A stretch of 64,000 bases of DNA from Polyangiaceae bacterium (GTDB lineage: Bacteria; Myxococcota_A; Polyangia; Polyangiales; Polyangiaceae), in contig JAICQL010000005.1 in NCBI GenBank assembly GCA_025937895.1, forward strand, positions 1-64,000, written 5' to 3'. A model generated the notes under the pieces. The model had not been told where the DNA came from, did no database searches, and saw nothing but the letters and a program-made list of their open reading frames with translations. Made by a program: the position numbers and the translations under genes. Positions 58,971 through 64,000 of this stretch are shown here, one piece after another. Position 1 is the stretch's first letter. Every line of letters starts with the position of its first letter.

Positions 58971-60122
58971 ATGCAAAGGAAACCAGTAGTGCGCAGTCTG
59001 GCGATCACCGCGTGCTTTTGTCTCGTTGCCTGTGGACCGGACAACGCTGACTTTTTCTCCGGAGTGATCACCGCGGCCACGGAGGAGCCCACGCCCGAGC
59101 CCTCGGGAGATGGCCCACCCGCGGCAGAGCCGCCGCCCGTGATGAGTGAGACACCGCCCTCATTCAGTGAGACCACGAATGGAGAGGTGCCGCTCGATCC
59201 GCCTGTGCCGCCGCCGGTGATGCAGCCGCCCGCGCCGCCGGCTCCGGAGGGGCCGCGGGTCATCAGCGTGTCCCCCGAAAATGGCGCGCGAGGCGTGGCC
59301 AACGACGTGAGCATCGTGCTCACGTTCGACGTGCCGATGGACCGGGAGCAGACGCAGGCCGCCTATCAGTCGGAGGGGGTGCCCTCGCGTGAGGTCACGT
59401 TCTCCTGGAACGATGAGGGCACTCAGCTCACCATCACGCCCATTGCTCCGCTCGAGTATCCGGAGGGCAGTGATCCAGCCGCCGTGCAGGCGCGCCAAAT
59501 CAACTTCTTCCTGTCGACCGTGGCAGTGGATCTGGAGGGCCAGCATCTCTCCGCTCCGGCGGAGTTCTCGTTCGTGCTGCTCCGGCAGATCAACGTGACC
59601 TTGCCAGCGCAGCGCGATCGCGATCTGACGGGCAGCTGGCGCAGCAATGACACGTACGGGCAGGGCGACTGCAGTCGCAATCAGGACACCATCTGCGTGG
59701 GTGACACCGGCAACAGCGGCGACCAGTACAAGGGCTTCATGAGCTTCGATGTCTCGGCCTTGCCGGGCGACATGGCTCGCCTGGCCGCCGCGCGCCTGAG
59801 CTTCCAGATCACGGAGCGCGCGGGCAACCCGTTCGGCGGCCTGGGCCCATTGTTTCTCGACCATGCCGCCTTCGAGGTGATCGGCTCGGAGGCGTTCCAG
59901 GCAGATCCGCTGGCCTCCCTGGGGGAGATCGCCACGAGCGGCGCAGCCGGCACCGTTGTCGAGGTGGATGTGGCCGAGGCACTGGCGCAGGACATCGGCG
60001 CGCGCGGGCTCAGTCAGTTTCGGCTCGCATTCGAGCAGACCACCGACGACGACAACAATGCGGATACCCTCATCTCTGTCTGGGACACCCAGAGCATCGA
60101 CGTGAGCTATCTGATCCCGTGA
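58971..60122 (+). CDS. Lipoprotein with Ig-like (Big_5-type) domain
   Basis: 383 aa from ATG 58971, set by GGAGGAAGG just upstream. The lipobox is CLVAC. A Pro/Glu-rich linker (~30-95) is followed by RVISVSPENGARGVANDVSIVLTFDVPMDREQTQ, the typical start of a bacterial Ig-like Big_5 domain. A second beta-rich domain (~210-383; SWRSNDTYGQGDC, QYKGFMSFDVSALP, AARLSFQIT, VVEVDVAEALAQDIG) resembles DNRLRE/TGF-propeptide-like surface domains. Adhesive or structural surface function is likely. Confidence 0.75.
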   Translation: MQRKPVVRSLAITACFCLVACGPDNADFFSGVITAATEEPTPEPSGDGPPAAEPPPVMSETPPSFSETTNGEVPLDPPVPPPVMQPPAPPAPEGPRVISVSPENGARGVANDVSIVLTFDVPMDREQTQAAYQSEGVPSREVTFSWNDEGTQLTITPIAPLEYPEGSDPAAVQARQINFFLSTVAVDLEGQHLSAPAEFSFVLLRQINVTLPAQRDRDLTGSWRSNDTYGQGDCSRNQDTICVGDTGNSGDQYKGFMSFDVSALPGDMARLAAARLSFQITERAGNPFGGLGPLFLDHAAFEVIGSEAFQADPLASLGEIATSGAAGTVVEVDVAEALAQDIGARGLSQFRLAFEQTTDDDNNADTLISVWDTQSIDVSYLIP

Positions 60123-60148
60123 CGTCAGGTGCTCCAGCACCCTGACGT
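60122..60148. terminator. Bidirectional hairpin between convergent lipoprotein genes
   Basis: ACGTCAGGTGCT (60122-60133) pairs with AGCACCCTGACGT (60136-60148) with one bulged base, in the 34-bp gap between the two stops; the left arm starts at the last base of the TGA. Confidence 0.7.
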
Positions 60149-60156
60149 GGCTCCCG

Positions 60157-61059
60157 TCAGAACGGTGTTTGCCCGATGTAGTTGCCCGGCGGGTCGTAGT
60201 TGCAGACCCAGACCTCGGTGGTCCAGCCCTGTGATTCGCAGGTGGCGTAGCCGCAGCCCACGGCACGCGTGTTGCGCCAGGCAATCTGGGTGAAGTGCCC
60301 GCAGCCGGTGCTGTTCAAGTCGCTGATGCAGGCCGCCTCGCAGCTCTCGGTGCCGCGGATCGTGCCGTACTCCCAGCAGTCGATCTCGGAGAACCAGCTC
60401 TCCACCGCCTCCTCCGGGGAATATTCGACCCGGAAGGGCATGGTCCCGCGCGAGGCGATGTTCTCACCGTACATGTTCTGCATGCGGTGGAAGATCGTCC
60501 CGCAGTTGTCGTCATTGACCAGCGTCTCCGCCCACTCCTGGGCAAAGTCTGCCAGCTCCTCGGACCAGACCAGATCGGGCAGGGGCGGATCGAGGTCGAG
60601 CGAGCGCCGCGCGGCGTTGTGCGCCGCCGTCATGCCGACGAAGATACCGGTCTCTCCGGGAGCGGCGTCGGACACGCTCATGTTGTCCATGCCGGCAAGC
60701 GACTGGCTGGAGCCCCCCGTCGCGCTCGAGCTACCCGTGCGCGAGCCGCCCGTGCCGGTCGATGTGCCGCCACTGCCCTGAGCCATGGAGCCGCCAGCGC
60801 CAGCGATTGCCGAGCTCTGACCAACGGCGCCGTTCTCCTCCAGCGCCGGGTCGCCCGTATCCTCTTCGCTCAGGCAGCCGGCGCCGATCAGCAGCCACGG
60901 CAACAGCGAGAGCGATGCGCGCAGCGCGGCTCGCCCGGCGCGGCGGCGCCGCGACGAGTGGGACGCGGCGCCGGGGACGGGCAGGGCAGCAGACGAGAGG
61001 GCGGAAGAAGAGGGGGAGGAGGAGCGCGGCGCATCCGCCGCGGTGCGAAGCTCGGACAT
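60157..61059 (-). CDS. CAP-domain (SCP/PR-1) lipoprotein
   Basis: 300 aa. An unusually long basic/Ser-rich N-region (~1-48) precedes a hydrophobic core LSLLPWLLIGAGC with a lipobox. A Gly/Ser/Thr linker reaches ~115. The CAP domain contains MTAAHNAARRSLDLDPPLPDLVWSEELADFAQEWA, MYGENIASRG, ESWFSEIDCWEY, TGCGHFTQIAWRNTRAVGCGYATC and WVCNYDPPGNYIGQTPF. The His and Glu of the CAP cavity are retained, and extra cysteines suggest disulfides as in eukaryotic members. Possible roles are lipid binding or interaction with prey or host; unproven. Confidence 0.88.
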   Translation of the reverse strand: MSELRTAADAPRSSSPSSSALSSAALPVPGAASHSSRRRRAGRAALRASLSLLPWLLIGAGCLSEEDTGDPALEENGAVGQSSAIAGAGGSMAQGSGGTSTGTGGSRTGSSSATGGSSQSLAGMDNMSVSDAAPGETGIFVGMTAAHNAARRSLDLDPPLPDLVWSEELADFAQEWAETLVNDDNCGTIFHRMQNMYGENIASRGTMPFRVEYSPEEAVESWFSEIDCWEYGTIRGTESCEAACISDLNSTGCGHFTQIAWRNTRAVGCGYATCESQGWTTEVWVCNYDPPGNYIGQTPF

Positions 61060-61236
61060 ATTTCAGATAGATAGCGCGAAACCGCGCGCCGGGGGTTCCC
61101 GCACCCCGCAGTGCTGCACGGCGTACCACCGAACCAAGATTTTCCGGCCACGGGGTATGACTTCCGTATCTCCTGGCCCCGACTCTCCTCCGGTACGTGC
61201 TGGCGACGACCCTTGCAAGATCTGTATACAAGCCAA

Positions 61237-63210
61237 ATGGAGCAGCGTCGGACGGGCTGGCGATTCGTGGGGAGCGCCGTCGTCGTGGGATTATTGGCGG
61301 CCTCGGCCCTACAACTGCACGCCGTCGAGTCGCGGCTGGTCACGCAGTCACAGCAGCTGCGCGCACTGGGCGAGTCGACGGAGCGCATGGCGGCGGAGCT
61401 GTCGCGCCTGCGTGGCACCGCCCCTGCCGCAGGCAGTGGTCACAGCGGTCTTGATCCGAGCGCGGGCGCCACGCTCCGACACCCGGACGTGAAGGACTTC
61501 TTGAGCCCGAAGGCCACGCACTGGCCACCCGCCGGCGCCAGGACGAACGGGAGCATCGCGGTGGACTGGCCCAGCGGTGATCCCAAGGGCTTCAACCCGC
61601 TGATCGAAAACGCGGCGGATCTGCGCGAGAAGCTGCTCACGTACGTGGAGTCCTGGGCGGCGCGCCGCAACGGCTGGACGAACCCGGACGAGTACTACGG
61701 CGACCTCGCCTGGCGGGTCGAGGCCACGGAAGAGGGTAAGGTGTTCACCATCTACCTGCGGCCCGGCGTGCGCTGGCACCGGGTGAGCGGGGTAGACCTG
61801 TCCAATCCTCGCTACGCCTGGCTCGACAAGGAGCACATCGTCACTGCGCATGACTTCGTGTTCATGTTCGACATGCTGCAGCACCCGCAGGTGCAGAACG
61901 GCTTCGTAAAATCGTACTACCAGGAGCTGGAGAGCTGGAAGGCGCTCGACGACTACACGCTCGAGCTGCGCTGGAAGAAGACGCAGGCGCTGAACGAGGA
62001 GCTATCGCTGGAGATCCAGCCCTTGCCGCGCTTCCTGTACGCCTATTCGGAGGATGGCTCTCCGATCCCGGAGGCGGCCCTGGGGCTGCAGTTCAACAAC
62101 CACTGGTACAACAACAAGGGCATCGTCGGCACCGGGCCGTATCGCTTTGCGAAGTACACCCCCGGGGTGGAGATCGTGCTCGAGCGCAACGAGGACTACT
62201 ACGGTGAGCTGCCGGCGCTGGCGAGCATCAAGTACGCCATCTACACGGACCCGATGCAGACGGTGCTGCGGCTCAAGAGCGGCGCGCTAGCGTTTGGCGC
62301 GCTCCGGCAGGGCCAGTATCGCGAGGAGGTGCTGCAGTACAAAGACGTGCCCGAGGCGCAGCGGCCGGCAAACAATCCCTTTGCCAACGGGCTCATCACC
62401 TGTGACGTGGTGGACGCGCCGCGCTACAGCTACATCGGCTGGAACGGAGACAAGCCGATCTTCTCCGACAAGCGCGTGCGCCGGGCCATGACCCTCGCGC
62501 TGAACCGAGAGGGCATCATCCAGAAGGTGTACGCAGGTCTCGGCCAGGTCTCGCGTGGCCCCTACCTGGAGAGCACGCCCTATTCAGCGCCCGAGATCAA
62601 GCCGCTGCCCTTTGACCTGAAGGCAGCGGCCAAGCTCCTCGCCGAAGCCGGCTGGGTGGACACCAACGGCGATGGCCTGCTGGACCGCGCGGGGCCAGAT
62701 GGCAAGCGCGTGCCCTTCGAGTTCACCCTGCTGATTGTGGCCTCTTCGCCCGAGCTCAGCTCCGCCGCCAACATCTTCAAGGAGGATCTGCTGAGCGTGG
62801 GTGTGAAGATGAACATCGACTCGGCCGAGTGGAGCCTGATGCAGAAGCGCATGGAGGAGAAGAAGTTCGACGCCTTCACCGGCGGCTGGGCGCTGCCGTG
62901 GTCCGTCGACCTGTTCCAGCTATGGCACTCCTCCCAGGCGGACGTGCCCAAGGGCTCCAACCGCGTGGGCTTCCGCAGCAAGGAGGCCGACAAGTTGATC
63001 GAGGAGCTGCGCGTCACCCTCGACACCGCCGAGCGGGTCAAGCTGCTGCAGGCGTTTCATCGCATCTTGCACGACGAGCAGCCGTATTCGTTCATGTTCA
63101 TTCCGCAATCCGTGTATTGCCACCGCAAGGGCGTCGAGAACATCGTGTACGCGAAGATACGCCCGCTCGCCAATGTGCTGCCCTGGTGGAGCTCGATCAG
63201 CGACGGCTAG
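61237..63210 (+). CDS. Oligopeptide-type ABC transporter substrate-binding protein, membrane-anchored
   Basis: 657 aa. Residues ~9-33 (FVGSAVVVGLLAASALQLHAV) act as an uncleaved anchor, followed by a short helical SQQLRALGESTERMAAELSRL segment. The SBP_bac_5 domain has DPKGFNPLIENAADLRE, RPGVRWHRVSG, ITAHDFVF-like HIVTAHDFVFMFDML, GTGPYRFAKYTPGVEIVLERNEDYYG, SDKRVRRAMTLALNREGIIQKVYAG and DLKAAAKLLAEAGW. It is longer than typical OppA (~540) because of the anchor and linker. The permease gene follows immediately. Confidence 0.9.
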   Translation: MEQRRTGWRFVGSAVVVGLLAASALQLHAVESRLVTQSQQLRALGESTERMAAELSRLRGTAPAAGSGHSGLDPSAGATLRHPDVKDFLSPKATHWPPAGARTNGSIAVDWPSGDPKGFNPLIENAADLREKLLTYVESWAARRNGWTNPDEYYGDLAWRVEATEEGKVFTIYLRPGVRWHRVSGVDLSNPRYAWLDKEHIVTAHDFVFMFDMLQHPQVQNGFVKSYYQELESWKALDDYTLELRWKKTQALNEELSLEIQPLPRFLYAYSEDGSPIPEAALGLQFNNHWYNNKGIVGTGPYRFAKYTPGVEIVLERNEDYYGELPALASIKYAIYTDPMQTVLRLKSGALAFGALRQGQYREEVLQYKDVPEAQRPANNPFANGLITCDVVDAPRYSYIGWNGDKPIFSDKRVRRAMTLALNREGIIQKVYAGLGQVSRGPYLESTPYSAPEIKPLPFDLKAAAKLLAEAGWVDTNGDGLLDRAGPDGKRVPFEFTLLIVASSPELSSAANIFKEDLLSVGVKMNIDSAEWSLMQKRMEEKKFDAFTGGWALPWSVDLFQLWHSSQADVPKGSNRVGFRSKEADKLIEELRVTLDTAERVKLLQAFHRILHDEQPYSFMFIPQSVYCHRKGVENIVYAKIRPLANVLPWWSSISDG

Positions 63211-64000
63211 ATGCGTACCTACATCCTTCGCCGCCTGCTGCTGATGATTCCGACCTTCTTCGGAATCAGTCTGCTCATCTTTCTCGTGCTCAACCTCGCC
63301 CCGGGCCGCCCGGGCAAGCAGACCGAGACGGGTGATGTCGCGACCAACGCGCGTGGCGAGGCCACGGCGGAGTCCTATCGACTGTTTCGCGAGCAGTTCA
63401 ATCTGGACAAGCCCATCCTGTTCAACACGCGCTTCACGCTCACCGCAGCAGAGCTGCGGCGGCAGCTGGAGATCGCCGCGCAGCTCGCGCCCGCCAGCAT
63501 CACCGAGAGGGTGCAGTTGCAGGAGCAGCTGGAGGATCTGGGCAACTATGCGGTGCCGGGCCTGCTGCAGGTGATGCTGGAGGCGGACGCGCGCAAGGAG
63601 CTCGAGCTGCGCGACACCGCGGCCTACTACCTGCGGGTCAATGCGCCGCGGCGCCTGGTCCGTCCTTACGATCCTGCTCCTCCTCCGGAGATCCGGGCCT
63701 ACAACGACGAGGTTGCGTCGGAGCGGGCGCACCTGATGGAGCTGCGCTACGCCTTCGAGGCGCCCGAACAGGAGAAGCGCGAAGTGCTGCTCGGCTGGCA
63801 ACGCTGGTACGAGGGCGCGCGCGACAGGTTTCAGTACACGTTGCCGGAGAAGCTGCGGATCCTGTTTCTGGACACGCGCTTCGCCACCTACTGGGGCAAC
63901 CTGCTGCGACTGGACTTTGGCGTGTCGCTGGCCACGCGCGAGCCGGTGCTGAGCACCCTGGTCTCCAAGCTGCGCTACTCGCTCTCGCTCTCGGTGCTGT
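63211..64000 (+). CDS. Oligopeptide ABC transporter permease, OppB/DppB-type (3' end outside window)
   Basis: The 263 visible residues start MRTYILRRLLLMIPTFFGISLLIFLVLNLAPGRPG, the classic DppB first helix. Normally the next motif follows after ~60-90 residues; here more than 170 residues come between, with helical repeats (LQEQLEDLGNYAVPGLLQVMLEADARKELELR) that look HEAT-like. The family motif returns as FATYWGNLLRLDFGVSLATREPVLSTLVSKLRYSLSLSVL, the GxS...PV..li..r...tl.l segment. So this is a permease with a large periplasmic insertion. It starts directly after the stop of the binding-protein gene. Confidence 0.88.
   Translation, partial: MRTYILRRLLLMIPTFFGISLLIFLVLNLAPGRPGKQTETGDVATNARGEATAESYRLFREQFNLDKPILFNTRFTLTAAELRRQLEIAAQLAPASITERVQLQEQLEDLGNYAVPGLLQVMLEADARKELELRDTAAYYLRVNAPRRLVRPYDPAPPPEIRAYNDEVASERAHLMELRYAFEAPEQEKREVLLGWQRWYEGARDRFQYTLPEKLRILFLDTRFATYWGNLLRLDFGVSLATREPVLSTLVSKLRYSLSLSVL

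Overview
This is high-GC (roughly 65-70 %) chromosomal DNA that most resembles a Myxococcota (deltaproteobacterial, myxobacterium-like) genome. Reasons: many lipoproteins with long low-complexity linkers, a DUF1592/DUF1552 pair, SpoIIE-type and FHA signalling proteins, a hybrid histidine kinase, an expansin, and GTG starts that overlap the preceding stop codon. I placed 54 protein genes and recognised no rRNA, tRNA, IS element, prophage or CRISPR array.

Layout. 1-4745 (minus): operon cotH-like / unknown / VTC polyphosphate-polymerase-like / DUF4956, with all junctions overlapping. Divergent from it is a lipoprotein with the domain order of glucan water dikinase (His swivel, then ATP-grasp), followed by a Cys-rich lipoprotein and a hybrid histidine kinase. 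9.9-15.4 kb: a CGGCH beta-barrel-like protein, two tandem di-haem-motif lipoproteins, a two-HTH regulator, a small exported protein and a parvulin lipoprotein. 15.5-21.2 kb: VapBC, mannonate dehydratase coupled to an orphan DNA methyltransferase, an epimerase and a quinone reductase. 21.2-26.6 kb: DUF1592, DUF1552 and a Tat-type amidohydrolase. 26.6-31.1 kb: HAD hydrolase, peptide deformylase, lipoprotein peroxiredoxin, SMUG1-type glycosylase, Fur, Prx6-like peroxiredoxin. 31.3-35.5 kb: maleylacetate-reductase-like, VOC, GST and acyl-CoA ligase genes, possibly an aromatic-compound group. 35.6-39.5 kb: HAD phosphatase, expansin, B12-binding radical SAM.

39.6-42.9 kb holds a RimK-type ligase fused to a TrkA-C-like domain, divergent from an isopropylmalate-synthase-family gene overlapping a RimB-type retropepsin-like protein. 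43-45.9 kb: quinone reductase, SpoU methyltransferase, PHA-system protein, lipoprotein. 45.9-54.3 kb is a four-gene minus-strand operon of phosphopeptide-reading parts: FHA/zinc ribbon, VWA-TM-FHA, LacI-type sensor fused to a SpoIIE phosphatase, and triple-FHA ABCG transporter. 54.6-58.4 kb is translation-related: rplS and a stand-alone rplC (divergent), a pseudouridine-synthase-like/RlmI-like fusion, and rlmE. The window ends with two lipoproteins (Ig-like; CAP domain) and the start of an oligopeptide ABC transporter operon.

A recurrent feature is short tandem repeats (14-30 bp). Inside genes the period is a multiple of three. Several others lie at or across stop codons. The best candidates for undescribed systems are the FHA/SpoIIE/LacI/ABCG operon, the extracytoplasmic kinase-like locus at the left end, and the RimK-TrkA_C / RimB locus.
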